Shown piece after piece: positions 23,911-41,349 of a DNA stretch of 64,000 nt; within the stretch, counting starts at the first letter, position 1; each line of letters begins with the position of its first letter. A program made the translations under genes and the position numbers. The DNA lies in the NCBI GenBank assembly GCA_025449115.1, contig JAHLKC010000043.1, positions 1 to 64,000 on the forward strand, in the 5' to 3' direction. The stretch comes from Chytridium lagenaria (lineage: Eukaryota; Chytridiomycota; Chytridiomycetes; Chytridiales; Chytridiaceae). Below the pieces are notes generated by a model that was not told the origin of the DNA, did not search any database, and saw nothing but the letters and a program-made list of their open reading frames with translations.

Positions 23911-25278
23911 ATGGCCAACGAAGATATCGGAACAAATGAGAGAGCCGACACACCGGACGACTCGCCGGAGTCCAAGGTCAATGGACATGTAGCTGAATTG
24001 GATCAATTAAAAAAAGAAGAAAGATATTTCTGAGGCCGCAAAGAAGGTAAATCGGACATAGGCGAGAACAGGGTTGACAAAGAACAGCCAGCAAAACGAC
24101 AGCGGACACAGCACTCTAGACCCAGAAAACGACGCCGTCCAACTCCGGAAGTAGTGGCTGGGGTAACGGAAATAGAACCAACACAACTCTACGAAAATGG
24201 CATTCAGGATGACCCCAACAAGACTTACTGCTATTGTCAAAAGCCATTTTCGGATTCGGCCTTTTATATTCAGGTTAGCGATACATTGTTCAGGCTGCTT
24301 TTAATGTTTGGAATAGTGCGATGGATGCGATGAATGGTTTCATGGCTCTTGCGCCGATGTAAAGGAAGAGGATGTGGATGCCATTTCTCTATGGTTCTGT
24401 AAGACTTGTGAGCAAGCAACTGGGAAGAGATCTGTGTGGAAACAGACATGCGAAGCATTCCTCTTCGCAATGCGTGAGACAAGCTCCGATGATTCATTCG
24501 AAGTGTTACCGGCATGCAAAAAGTACATAGAGCCGACATCTTCAGATGGAGAGGCAACAAACGTCGATCTTGTCAGAAAATCACATTATTGCTCTCCTGC
24601 TTGCGGACTGGCACTTGCTCGACATAGACTCCAAGTTGCTCTGAAGAAAGGGCTGGTTCCGAAATTAGAGTTACCGAAGAGAGACGAGGAAGAATGCCGC
24701 AGAAGTTTGGTTCAATCTCTTTTCAGCGGACGATTGGAATGCTTCGAAAAAGATGAGGTGGAGGACTTGAAAACTTTGGATGGCATGAGAATGAAGCAAA
24801 ACGAGACTTGGGAGAGGATTCGACATCTGGAACGACGACTAGAGTTTATCGACTCAACAGTGGAACGATCCTTCGGGTTGCTTGACGCAGAAGGGCAAAG
24901 ACTTTGCGGTTTTGACTCAAGAATCATCAGCGGAGACTTTCCTTCAAGTCAAAATCACGAATTGATCGATGCAGCTGAAGCTCGCGTTCAATGTTTCAAG
25001 TGAGCTAACTCTGCATTCAGCGGTGTGTACGAAAGCCCGCCAAATGTTCCCATGACGGTTGGCAGGTGCTAAAGACTGCAGAGACTGAGTTGGGAATTGA
25101 GACTAGAGTGTGTTTGTTTGTTTTGCTGTTCACATAGGTAGAGTCCGTTGGTAACCTCTCTTGTTTAAGCTTGAATCTATGGAGAAGATTAGACGGAAGG
25201 AAAAAGCTGGTGCGAGATCGCATTAAGCGAAGGCGTGAGATGCTAAAGGGACTCTCTCAGCACATGATACCATTTTAG
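23911..25278 (+). CDS. CFP1/Spp1-type PHD-finger subunit of the Set1/COMPASS complex
   Basis: Reads H3K4 methylation and targets the Set1 histone methyltransferase. ATG at 23911 (MANEDIGTNERADTPDD); a basic region with KRQRTQ and RPRKRRRPTPEV looks like a nuclear signal. The PHD finger is split by an intron at about 24,271-24,317: YCYCQKPFSDSAFYIQ, then CDGCDEWFHGSCADV and LWFCKTCEQ, giving the C4HC3 ligands and the aromatic W of the methyl-lysine cage. The C-terminal half has YCSPACGLALARHRLQ, a helical region (WERIRHLERRLEFID), and after an intron near 25,000 a Zn-binding CVRKPAKCSHDGWQVL motif typical of Spp1/CFP1. It ends RRREMLKGLSQHMIPF. A frame break lies at the A7 run near 24,006-24,013. 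No CXXC domain is seen, as usual for fungal Spp1. Confidence 0.87.
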
Positions 25279-25547
25279 TCGTTATTGCCCAATCTGTACA
25301 TACCCTACGCATTACGCGTTAACTTATAATACCACCGACTTATTTAAAATTTCCAGTATAAACCTGTTCGCTAAATGACCGTCGGTTTTTGAAGAAGCCT
25401 TTTGGAATTGAACGTTTTAGCGAAACAAAGCGTCAAAGCAAAATTTTCGGCAATCCCCTCAACAAAGAACGAGTCGGTCTTGTTAGAAGTTCTGGAAGAC
25501 TGCTGGAGCTTAAAGGCTCTCGCCGAAATAAATACTGGCTGAGCAGG

Positions 25548-27067
25548 ATGGACTCCATGGCAGTTCGGCATCATCAGCTGCAGAACCCGGATCAGTATCC
25601 GCAACACTCGATGCTACCACCAGATCAACATCACACATCGCTGCCCATGCACCTTCACAACGACCCGCATTCTCACATCAGACTGCTTCAACCCATGCAA
25701 ACCCTTCAGCATTCTGCGCCAAGCAACTCTCAAGCCATTACTTCATCATCCAACATGAAGAAAACACCCACCTCGCCCCCTCCTCTCAACAACGCTCTTG
25801 GGGGTGGCACCAAAGACCAAACTCCATCTGCCGCAAATCAAGCCGCGTTTATTCACAAGCTGTATACGATGCTGGAAGATGTAAACGTACAGGAACTTAT
25901 TTGCTGGGATCCTACAGGAACTTTCTTCGTCGTCAATAACCCCACAGGTGCCCCTCATCCTTTTTTTATGTCAGCTCTGTTTGACCTTAACGATCAGATT
26001 TCTCGAAAAGCATATTACCGCAGTACTTTAAGCACAATAATGTACGTGAGAAACTTGTTATTTAATTGTTTAATTCCTTTCTTAGTTCGCCAGCTTTGTT
26101 CGGCAGCTTAACATGTACGGATTTCATAAGATCAACGACACCTTCTATAAGCTATCCAACAACTCCGAGGTCTGGGAATTCAAGGTTTACTCGACTAAGA
26201 TTATGAAAGCGGATTCCTGACTTTCTATTGAATAGCATCCGGATTTTAGAAGAGGGGAGATCGATTTGCTGCAAAACATCAAGCGAAAGGCTCCCTCGAA
26301 ATCTAGTTCAGGCAAGACAATAACCATGACAGCAACAGATCCGATAACTGCCAAGGACGAAAAGATTGAAAATTTATCCAATAAGGTTATTGAATTGGAG
26401 GAAAAACTGTAAGCTTTTAGTAGTTATATGTTTTATTGCTTACTTGTCTGCATATTCTTATAAATATTAGTGCGAAGCTTCACGAGTCATATAATCTCTT
26501 ATGGTCGGAAACGGTATCTTGTCGGTTGCTTCAGAGTAAACACCATCAGGTGAATTGCCTGTGGTACGATAATGAGGTTAATGTTTTAAAAAGGTTATAA
26601 CGAATATGACATCTTTTTTGGCATCCATTTACAAAGAAGGCAAGTAAATACGTCAAACGAATGTTACCTTCCTAACATGATCAACAGACACGGATCGCAA
26701 ACGGAAGTTTGATGGTTGGGTTCCTTTCCTTTCAATGTTTTGCTAATCATAGCCGCTAATTTCATAAAATGAAACAATTATTTCAGTCGACATATTGCAA
26801 GCAGGTTAGTAGGATGGGCATTCACTTCATGTATGTAACAATCCTATAGAGGTCGCAAAGCTCTCTCCTGCAGCATACGGATCTCTTGAACAGCCTTTTT
26901 CTCCAAGATCACGTTCGCAAATACGTGGTTCTTCGGAGCATGTAGGCGAAGACCGCGGCCCAGAATCGGACGGAAATACAAGATCGGCAAGCGTAGACGG
27001 TGACGACGACGAAGGGGACGAGAGCGGCAATGGCTCCAGGTATAAGCGACCGCGGGGGAAATACTAG
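25548..27067 (+). CDS. Heat-shock factor-type transcription factor
   Basis: Trimeric DNA-binding regulator of chaperone and stress genes. ATG at 25548 (MDSMAVRHHQLQNPD). The N-terminus is His/Gln/Pro-rich. The HSF DNA-binding domain spans several exons: AFIHKLYTMLEDVNVQELI, CWDPTGTFFVVNNPT; after an intron DFSKSILPQYFKHNN; after another FASFVRQLNMYGFHKIND, TFYKLSNNSEVWEFK; then HPDFRRGEIDLLQNIKRK. The recognition helix SFVRQLNMYGF is canonical. A coiled-coil trimerisation region follows (EKIENLSNKVIELEEKL, then LHESYNLLWSETV) and the tail is Ser-rich and acidic, ending RYKRPRGKY at 27067. Splicing restores the frame cleanly in the DNA-binding domain. Whether it is the essential Hsf1 or an Skn7/Sfl1-like relative is not settled; no receiver domain is seen. 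Confidence 0.88.
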
Positions 27068-27191
27068 AATAACTGTATAATAAAGCAAGCGTTTTGAAGA
27101 ATGAATTCATGTGTTTTTTGTTTTTATGCTTTTTGGGGCCACAAAAAAAAAAGCAAATTCAGACAACTTTTACTGTTTTTCCAAACTTCAA

Positions 27192-29715
27192 ATGCTACGA
27201 CGATCTGCACGCCCTAACTGTATATTGCGATCCGTGGGCCGTCACGGGTCGCGATCTTTGTCTACTACACCTGACACATTCTCGCATCAAGATAATATCC
27301 CAAGAATTCCTATACCGTCGTTGGATAGCTCATGTAGCAAGCTATTAAGAGCCTCAAAAACATTTCTGTCTTCCGAGGTCTTTGCGACAACAGAGAACTT
27401 GGTTCAGCGATTTACGGAACCGGGAGGATTTGGAGAAGCTCTTCAGTCGAAGCTCGTAGAAATGGAGAAGGAGGGAAAGGTTGGCTTGGCTTACATAGAA
27501 CTCACATTTACGATGCAAAGGCTTTTTTAGCAGACGGATTATCGGACTTGAAGCCTGTTGACGTCCGGGATCCTTACATGGCCAATGCGAATTGGTGGAT
27601 GACGCTTAAGAATCATCCAAACCACCCGGAGGATTTGTTGAGTAAGCCTCCTCCTCGGGGGGTTTTCTCCTCATTTCAGATTGAAAGAGCTGCTGGACTT
27701 GTAGCAGGACTACTCCAGGTCAAGGACGCCATTGAAAAGTATGCTTTAAAGTCAAAAATGTTCTAAATAACATTGTACAGAGGAACTTTTGCACCAGACT
27801 TTGCTGAGGGACAAGCCCTTTGTATGGATCAATATAAGAAGCTTTTCGGATCTCTTCGTATACCTGGTGGTGAACCCTACACGCGCTTCCCTAGCGATGG
27901 TAATCACATTATTGTGATGGCGAAGGAGAACGCCTATAAGGTTTCCGTGTATAAGTCTGATGGAAGCCGGCTTGGACTTAAGGATTTAGAGAGGTAATGT
28001 TGCTTACTACTCTCAATAAGAGAACTTCGTTTATTTTAAGCAATAGGGGACGTTAATTTTAACAAAAATATTGACATGACAGGGTGCTGTATGCCATTAC
28101 CAAGGAGAGTTTGAAAACCATGTCGGACAGTCCTGTGGTTTGATGACAGCTGCAAGCAAAAACTTGAGAAACTCGGTATAATTTGCAATACTCTGTGGTT
28201 TTTCCCTTCCTCTGATGTTTCTCTTCTGATGCTTAAGTATTTTTGTTCTAAATTCTTGTAACATATCTGTTTCTAGATCTACTCGAAGCTCATTAAGTTG
28301 AACGAAGAAAACGTACGACTTTTAGAGGAAGTGAAATCGGCCTTGTTCGTTCTCTGTTTAGACGATATTTCGTCCAAGCGCGAATTTCATAAGCAAGTTT
28401 TTCACCACTTTGACGGCCGGAACCGGTGGTTCGACAAGTCATTGCAGCTGATTGTTTCTTCTGATGGACAAGCTGGGTTTAATGGAGATGTTTGTGATTG
28501 ATTTTCTCGTGTTTTAATTCTTTAAGGCTCTCTCCATCGACGCAAGCGTTGCGGGTAGAGTTGCCGACACTATTCTTTCCAGGTATGTAGTTTTTTTCTC
28601 ACTTTCGCATTTTCTGAGATCATTAAGGGAGCCGTACAAGGCCAGAGATATAGAATCTACGGCTGAAATTACTCCTCCGGAAAAGCTTAACTGGGTTGTA
28701 AATGAGGAAATCACAACCCTGCTGAAAAAAGCCAGCAAGGATGTAAAAGAATTTAATGATGATTTAGAGAGTATTTCGTTTGATTTTGAGATTTATGGAA
28801 CACGGTTTTTAAATGAAGTTGGTAAGTTTACTTGTTTCTGTAAGAATTATTCTGATGTTTGTTCAGCCAAGTCAGATCCTGATGCCTTTTTTCAAAACGC
28901 GCTACTTTTAACGTGGAGGAGGCTTCAAGGAAGCCCTATCTCTGCCGCTGAATACGTATCACTGCGTCGGTTTGCGGGCGGAAGCTTGGGGTTGTGAGGA
29001 CATCGCGGGATAACTGGGAATTCGCTACAACGTTTGATGATGACAACATCTTGGTATTTTTATAATTTAGGCGTATCGTCTAAATTTTTGTTAGTATGAT
29101 GACAAGCGAGCACTATACTCTTCAGCAGCCTCTTCTCAAGCAACAGATTACATCGATGTCGCCTCTGGGTTGGGGATGGATGGTCACCTTAAGGCTCTAT
29201 CGAAGCTGGTTAACAATGGTGAAGAGGGAACATCTAAACTCTTTGAGAGCAAAGCCTTTAAAGCTCTTACATCCTTGAGCTTGCTTTCAAGACATATGCC
29301 ACAAGCCGCGAACTTTAGCCATGGATTTTCACCTGTTACCCGAAAAGGTTACGGAATTGTTTACAATTTGCAGAAGGACAAGATTATCGCCACTCTCACA
29401 AGTAGGAAATCGTCGTCTGCAAACTCCTTTAAATTCCGGGATACACTGGAGAGGACTTTAAAGGATTTGATGATATTGTTTCCAAAGAGGTAAATACTGC
29501 AGATATTTTGCCATATTATCTTACGGTGGTTAAACACCTTTGGACCTGTGCCTGACTTTATGCATGTTAACAGAAGCGAAATTTGGGGCAAGGGTTGGCG
29601 CCAGCAACACGAGCAGGAGAGAAAGAACGAATATTACTTGCGGACAATGCGCCAGCTTAGCGACCAATATATTGCGAAGCGAGCACATTTAGCTAGAAAA
29701 TACAACCGCAACTAA
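27192..29715 (+). CDS. Carnitine acyltransferase family protein, probably mitochondrial, key His not seen
   Basis: Family members swap acyl groups between CoA and carnitine. The ATG at 27192 gives an Arg/Ser-rich presequence (MLRRSARPNCILRSVGRHGSR) suited to mitochondrial import. Family blocks in order: IPRIPIPSLDSSCSKLLRAS; YMANANWWMTLKNHP; ERAAGLVAGLLQVKDAIEK; QALCMDQYKKLFGSLRIPGG; ENAYKVSVYKSDGSRLG; AEYVSLRRFAGG; ASGLGMDGHLKAL; FSPVTRKGYGIVYNL. It ends AHLARKYNRN. At the place of the catalytic H-x-x-x-D/E the best splice model reads GFNGD/ALSIDAS, that is Ala for His, and the usual Ser-Thr-Ser block reads SRH. Both could reflect a wrong splice choice or a true loss of activity. Frame breaks: about 27,505, GG at 28137-28138, GG at 28980-28981. 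Its stop codon lies 7 nt from that of the convergent CDK11 gene. Confidence 0.8.
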
Positions 29716-29722
29716 GCGAGAA

Positions 29723-31360
29723 CTACACTCGAAGTCGGAATTGTGTCGATTCGAAGGATGCGAAATTGAAACCGGGATGTGCTTCCTCATCTTCAAGTGC
29801 ATCTGCACCATGAGCTGCAACAGGTGCGATGGCTAGCATTTCTTTTCGTTCGTTCTCCTTCAGACTTGCTGGGAAATGTTGGGAATAGAGAGGGTCTTTT
29901 GGTAGCGGGCTTTCACTATGAGATTGATGAAGTTATGTGTGAGAAAAGTACTGTTGGAAAAGTGAGCAAAATTGCTTCAATAAACTTACGTGAAGTAGGA
30001 TGCTTTAAAGCTATCTCAGCCGTTATTCTTTTGTCGGATCATAAGTGAGAAGTTTCGAAAGTAAGTCAATGCCGTTCTCTGTCAAGTAGGGAAACCGAGA
30101 GCGTAGGCTGTGGAATCTTAAAATTATAAGACACGACACTAAAAAAGTATGTTTACGGTTGATTAATAAACGTGACGGTTTTGGCTGATGGCAAATCTGA
30201 AAACCCTGGCCATATTTTTTCATTCGGGTTCAAGAAGTTTAAATATCTAATCCATAAACTTAGTTACTCCCATCCGGGTCTTAATTAGCAAACCTTGTTT
30301 AGCTGGTCAAGTTCGGAGCGCCCTGGCGTCATTGGTTCTTTATTAACCAACTCTGCGAAAATGCATCCAATTGACCAAATATCAATGGCAGTCGAATATT
30401 TCGTTTCTCCTAAGAGCAACTCCGGTGCTCTTATGAATATTTGATCAACTTACGCGTCTAAGTTGGATATATTACCTGTACCATAGTGTCACCACAAGCT
30501 GAGTAAGAGGCCCTGGAGGATCTCCCATTCTCCGTGCCAGTCCGAAATCTGCTACTTTAATCTCGCCACGATTGTTCATGAGCAAATTGGAGGTTTTAAG
30601 ATCTCTATGGATAATCCAATTGCTATGAAGGCAATCAATGGCGGATAAAAGTTGCAACATCAATGTCTTGATTTCCGACTGCAGAAACGGAGAAGACATG
30701 GTCTCCATCAAACCTTTTAAATCATGCTCAACGAATTCCATCACAATAAAAACTCTATTTAACGTTAAAGGTTTTCTATAAAGATAGCTTACCCCTTCAA
30801 ATTTGGCGTGGTCACAATTTCCTTCACATCTACAATGTTTTATGTTTAGACAGGAGCAACGTGTGTATTTCCCGTATTGTCGTTACGGGAAAACCATTGG
30901 TTTCCCTATCCAGCTTTAGCTTCTTCAAGGCAACTATTTCCCCTGTTGCCCTGTCTTTCGCCCGATAGACAATTCCATATGAGCCCTCATTGATGCGGTT
31001 TAACTTTTCATAGTTATCCACATTCCGGCAGCCAAGTAAAGGCGAGCCAACTAATGCATTGAACTTTACAGGTGGTGGAGGTGGAGGGACATAGAACTGC
31101 CGGTCACTATATTGACCGTTATCTTGATTCTGCGACTGGTTTGCAGAAGAGTCGATCCGCTTATCCAGCTTTCTCTTCTTCGCGGCCTTTCTTCTGTCAG
31201 CCGCATTATCATCTTCATCACCCTCCGCTTCCCATTTTGACGATGACTTCGTGAGTTCATTCATCGAACTTGTCGGAAGCAGTAAATATTTTTTTTCTGG
31301 ACTTCCTAGCTTGAGGCCGATGCCATGACATCGTTCTATGATGAGGTTGAGTGAATCCAT
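29723..31360 (-). CDS. CDK11 (PITSLRE-type) cyclin-dependent kinase
   Basis: Nuclear Ser/Thr kinase that in other eukaryotes acts with cyclin L in transcription and splicing. ATG at 31360, or 31264 ([18 protein letters not shown]). A charged N-terminus with KKRKLDKR leads to the kinase domain: [16 protein letters not shown], glycine loop [14 protein letters not shown], lysine in [12 protein letters not shown], and [13 protein letters not shown] in place of the PITSLRE helix. Then come [15 protein letters not shown], catalytic [56 protein letters not shown] and [19 protein letters not shown]. It ends [10 protein letters not shown]. '[12 protein letters not shown]' and '[14 protein letters not shown]' are specific to CDK10/CDK11, and overall it fits CDK11 best. 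One frame break is repaired by one A in the run at 30029-30032. About five small introns. Confidence 0.88.
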
Positions 31361-31679
31361 TGAATACGAGAAAGCTGATCGTTACAGGTTGAGATTGAGG
31401 ATATGGACTTTGATGAAGATCAAAAAACATATTTCTATCCTTGTCCCTGTGGCGACAGATTTCAGATAACACTGGTGGAGAATCTTGTTTAAATTGGAAC
31501 TAAGTGTATTAGGATCAACTTAAAGACGGTGAAGAGATCGGTCATTGTCCGTCTTGCTCGCTTATCATTAGGTAACCGCACGCCTTCTACATCGTTGTGT
31601 TGACGTTATTAAGAGTTATTTACGAGAGTGATGAGTTTCAAAAGGAGGAGGGGGAGGAATGAATGGAGGTGCCATCCCA
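31361..31679. other. Intergenic between CDK11 and GGTase-I beta genes
   Basis: Short AT-rich gap between two minus-strand genes. It should hold the CDK11 promoter and the 3' UTR of the prenyltransferase gene. No feature seen. Confidence 0.5.
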
Positions 31680-33119
31680 TTATTGCCCACGCCACCAAAC
31701 AGATTCCTTTAATCTGGAAAAAGCGCCATTGGAGATATTCAACTCTGGCTTCACACCCTGAATCCCGGAACTTTTGCAGTTGGGACTTAGTCCCAGACCA
31801 GCAAAGCCCATGTATGCATGTAGAAGGTCTAAATTATCTTATTCAATAATTCGTAAAAGTATATTTAATTACCTGGCTCGCCATCTGGATGTTTGCTGAA
31901 GCCACCTCTAGGAGTCGATGTTGTGGATAGGAATTGTTTGTTCTCGTTGTCGTTGACAAAAACCGTAAGCGCCCAGTATCTAAACCAGAAATCAGAATAG
32001 AGGATTTAAAAGACTTGCTAGAGAGGGAAAAGCCTACCGCCAAACTTGCTCCGACCCAGAATGAATAGCATGTATCCGGAGTCTTGCCTACCCGCCCCGT
32101 GAACCCGCTAGCTTGACGTTGCAATAGCCAGTTGATCGTCTTTTCTTTACAGAAGTCGATGGCATCCAGTCGTCCCATCAATGCTAGAGCAGCCAAAGCG
32201 CAATATGTAACTCCGCCTGAGAGATTTTGCTTTAGAAGGTACATAGCTGAATAGTTTAAATACATACCGTGAGACTCTGTATCAACACCTTGACCAAACC
32301 CATAATCGTAGTTCTTTCAAAGGATGAGATTAATAACATATAAAAATATCAACCTGGCTTCTTAGAATGAAGCTGACGGCAAGGTCCTTGTCAATGCCAC
32401 TGAAATCATTGATGAAGTATGACACTGCACACGCCGTGAATAGGTACCGCATGTCCGCTTCAGACGAATAAAAACTTGCCTTAAAACTAATCTAGTTAAA
32501 AAAAGCACAAGACGCTTTAATTATACACCCCCTCCGGATTCTGTAATCCTTTCAAAGCGGCCGTTATTGAAGTTCTGTCGACACGACTTAGATCGTCACC
32601 GAGAATTACTAAAGTCGCTAACGCGGTGTAAGTCATGGCCAACTGTGCACAATCGTAAGGCTTCCTGATGGATTCCGTCTAAGACGCGTCAGATCCACAT
32701 ACATCCATGAAAAAGCTTACAGCATTCGGCTCGTACGGCCGTCCAGAGGCAGGTGATCCACGGAAGCCACATAATTTAATGGATTCTTCAAGGCTATTAA
32801 TATGCGAAGCACTCGGATAAGTGTATCATACCGCTGTCATTCGGATCTGGATGCACCTGCTGAGCATAGATCCACTCAATCCATCCCCGTTTTGTCTCAG
32901 CCCCGATCTCCTCATCCAAAGCCTGCAGAAGATCCAAACCTGACAGACCAAAGAAAGCCAACGTCATCCTGCCTTAAATTAGATTCCTACAGATCGCCGC
33001 ATTCATCCAACCGGCTGAGGTCATAGTCTGTCCCATAATGCGGAATATAATTGAGGCATATTCTTGAAGTACTTCTTGTCTTGTGGTCTTGTCGAAATCA
33101 TTGTCGAAATCATTTTCAT
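31680..33119 (-). CDS. CDC43: Geranylgeranyltransferase type I beta subunit
   Basis: Attaches geranylgeranyl to CaaX proteins such as Rho/Cdc42 GTPases, in a dimer with the shared alpha subunit. ATG at 33119 (MKMISTMISTRPQDKKYF), then RMTLAFFGLSGLDLLQALDE and GWIEWIYAQQV. Internal exons give the glycine-rich repeats SGGVTYCALAALALMGRLD and QASGFTGRVGKTPDTCYSFW. The zinc ligands are the Asp and Cys in TPDTCYSFWVG and the His in DLLHAYMGFAGLGL. 'CYSFWVGA' is the type-I form (farnesyl and Rab enzymes differ here). The C-terminus reads ELNISNGAFSRLKESVWW and ends at 31680. About eight introns; a few junctions, such as 32,950-33,000, are not exact. It sits 113 nt downstream of the myosin stop codon, on the same strand. 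Confidence 0.87.
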
Positions 33120-33232
33120 ATTTATGTATTTATTTTCAGAGTCCACTTCATTATAAAAAAAATAATAGGTAAAAAAATAGTGTATTTGAAGAGGACTTCA
33201 AGCTTAAAACATCGTAGTCGGGCACAAAATTA

Positions 33233-38136
<4,904 letters not shown>

Positions 38137-38277
38137 TATTCTGTTGATACCGTGTGTAACAAGATGATGAATCAACTATGGTCTGCAACAAACTATCGTG
38201 TTTTATTGTTGCAAGGATATAACCCCCAGGATGTCCAGAGATCACTTGAATCAACACAAAAGTATGGTTGGGTATAG

Positions 38278-41054
38278 CTACAAATCAATCTGCACAAAGT
38301 TTTCTTCGTCAAGGCTCAAGGCCGACATAGGGCCTTCAACGTTACTGTCCTCATCAGATGTCGGGAGAGCTCTCGGTGCTGTGCTTGATGCATTACTCGC
38401 CTCCCTCCGTCTCGCCATCCATCCAGACATACTACTGAGCATGGATGAAGGTGTTGCTTTGGAAGAATTTTGGAAATCAGCAACAACATTATTTGGTCAG
38501 CAGAAGGGCTATGTACTCACGCATCGACCTTGAAAGTTGATACGATTTTTCAGCCTTAAGTTCAGACGCACGGTCTGGAGCAGGTGAGCTCATGGTCTTG
38601 CTAAACTCCTGGAACTTTTGAGCAACCGATGACTGAAATAATGCAATCGCTGACGTTCCCTCTTTCGGATGTCCAATGCTTTCAGAGTTAGCCATTGGTC
38701 TCCAAACCCCATTCTACCTTTCACTCGTTGCAACTTCCACATTGACTCTCTCATTCCAGATCTTATAATTCTGCGTTTGCTGCCATGCTTTCACCCAGCT
38801 CACGTTAAACTCTGAGAGCACGTCCTTATCTAAGAGAAGTCAGTTGAAGTTTTTGGACATGCCAACGCTTTAGTGGAACTGGAGAAACGCTTCCTTCAAT
38901 TGTTTCTGGAATTGGTAACGGTTGAGTAGAATACTTGACTGAGGCGAGGAGTCTCAACAAATAAGTCTCAAAGCGTGCTCGGATATCGTCATCTGATCCT
39001 TCAAAGCTGATTTGGGAGCTTAGGGTTGGATCGTCTAATATGAATCAGATCGGGTACGGTTTGTTTTATACCTTCCTCACAAAACGTGCATGTAACGCTT
39101 TTTGTTATCTCTAAGCGATGTTAAACATAAAGGTATGGAATCTTCCTGACCATCCATAAATCGCCGGTCAGCGCCGGTGAGCGATATTGCTGAATTGAGA
39201 GCAGCGTCCGTAATTTCGATTGTCCCATTGTCAACCTGCCTTGTTAGATGCGTGATGACTAAACATACATTAACAATCGCATCAATGCCACAACTCTTGT
39301 TATGCAGGAAAATAGCATTACTCGACCCCACAAGGAACGATTTCGTGGTCGGATTTAATAACACATCAATTTGCTGAAGCGGGATATACGGTTGGAAGAA
39401 AGTTCCCTGCACAAGATAAATATGACGATTAGAAGGCCTGTTTTACCTCCCCAAATATTCGAAGGGTAAACCGTATCGATGCAACTTCTGACGACTCAGA
39501 TCCGGGTTAGATCCAAGCTCAAATTCACGAACGGGATGGTACGATAAAGCGGGAGATCCCACATCTTCGAGGTTCCGAAGAAGATCCGGAAAGAAGGAGA
39601 TGAGGCTATATTGGAATGATGAGAGGCGCTCAACTTTGTGGCCGAAAAACAAAACCTTTGAAGTAAAATTACTTTGGAAGAAATTCAACCGGTCAACTTA
39701 CCCTTTTTTCCAGGAATAATAGCTTGAAAAGTTGAAGAGTTTTGAATTTAAATTTATTGATAATTTCACGTAACGATATCCCTTGAGAACCGTTAAATGC
39801 AGCCATGAACACGCGTTCATACCAGAATAAAGGTTTGCCTCTGAAATCGACCCGGAAACTGAGTTTTGTAAACTCTCATAAAGGTTCTACAAATGTATTT
39901 GTAATTGTTAAATCATGTCAAAGGAAAACCTCCAAAATGTCCATTTTCGTGAAATCTCTCTGTGCAAACAACGCCTGCGTTACAAGGCGTAAAGTAGTTC
40001 GTATTGATCCTAAGACGGGCTATACCAGAGTCAGAATTCATGTTATAAAATTGTATTAACCTCTGTAGCGAGAATCACGACGGCCTTTTGGACAGAACTA
40101 CGGGTCACGTCCGCCGATTTGTTCAGGAGTTCCTAACGTCGAAATCAGAAATCAGAGATAGAGAATATCCTTACGGAAGAAGCGATTTGCCGGAAACATG
40201 CAAGACCGAAAATAGTGGATTGATGGTATTCGGTCCATTTCGGTACAGGTGGGAGGTGGAAGTCTATAAATGGTTATTATTTTACTCGAGATTCTGATAA
40301 TACATATAAATTCCTCATCCATAGCTTTTGAAAGGAGTCACGTTATAAGTATATTATGTTGATAATCGCGAGTTTTTACCATGAGCTCCGTCAGGCAGGC
40401 ACAGGAAAGGCTGTGAAAAGGTCGTGAGAATAATGTCGATAGGTTAATCATACCAAAAAAGACCATTCTTCGGGTAACTCGACGGCACTCCTACTTCCAT
40501 CCGATTCCAATTGTTCCGCCTCGCTCTTTTCTCCAGGGAAAGGGGGAAGTGCAAACTCGACCTAGGAATACATTGCATTAGCTTCGTCACATCTCTACTC
40601 AATTACAATAACTCACCTGTGGTCCATTCCTATGCATTCCGTTATTAAAATATATCAGCCTCCACAATTTGTATTCCGAAACGCAAACCTATGATGAAAG
40701 GAAACGCATAGGACTGAATGGGTGTGTCAGAAACAAGACAAACTTGATGAAAATAAACAAAATACTTGCCATGCAAAATGATGGACTTCTTTGGACTGGC
40801 ATCAATTTCGCGATTTCTACATTCAGTAAGCATCTTCATTTTAACAGTTTGTACTTTTCCTCACTGGGCAGTGAAGGTGCAGTTGCTCCTTCCGCGAGAA
40901 TCCTGGTGAATTAGCATTAGAATGCAGTTTATATATCCGTCAATTACTCCTTCATAGGCTTGGATGTCTCATCAGGCTCATCACCTCCATCCACTGCCTT
41001 ATCGTGTGTAGTTGGAAGAGGACGTCCAGGTAGGTCTTCCGTGTTCGACTCCAT
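38278..41054 (-). CDS. AVL9: AVL9-family DENN-like protein of the late secretory pathway
   Basis: Avl9 proteins act in export from the Golgi and are distant relatives of DENN Rab exchange factors. Putative ATG at 41054 (MESNTEDLPGRPLPTTHD). Exons in order give GMHRNGPQVEFALPPFPG, VELPEEWSFL, LPFLCLPDGAH, STIFGLACFRQIASS, SADVTRSSVQKAVVILATE, PVLGSIRTTLRLVTQALF, AQRDFTKMDILEVF, ISLREIINKFKFKTLQLFK, VLFFGHKVERLSSFQYSL, IPLQQIDVLLNPTTKSFLVG and ALNSAISLTGADRRFMDG. The C-terminal part reads VSWVKAWQQTQNYKIWNERV, then across a 39-nt intron ESIGHPKEGTSAIALFQSS. It ends DEENFVQIDL at 38278. About ten introns. The first two exons (41.05-40.65 kb) are the least certain. Confidence 0.85.
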
Positions 41055-41349
41055 CGAATAATTGGCTTATTGAATGCTGCGTCTCTTTAGAATCTTTAGA
41101 TTCATTGTGCTTTTTCTGGATTACTCTGAGTTCGCAGCTCTGATTGGGTTGACCCTGATTGGATCTTTGAAAATATCACAAACCAAGATGCCTAGTCCTC
41201 GACACATTTTCAAACAAGTTCTCTTTGAACAAAAAAAACATAAAATAAAGACAACTAGAAAACAATAAAATAAATAATCGGAAAACACGCGCCAAAGTAA
41301 AATAAACAAAAAATGTAAAATAAAATACAAAGTCGAATAAAACATTTAA

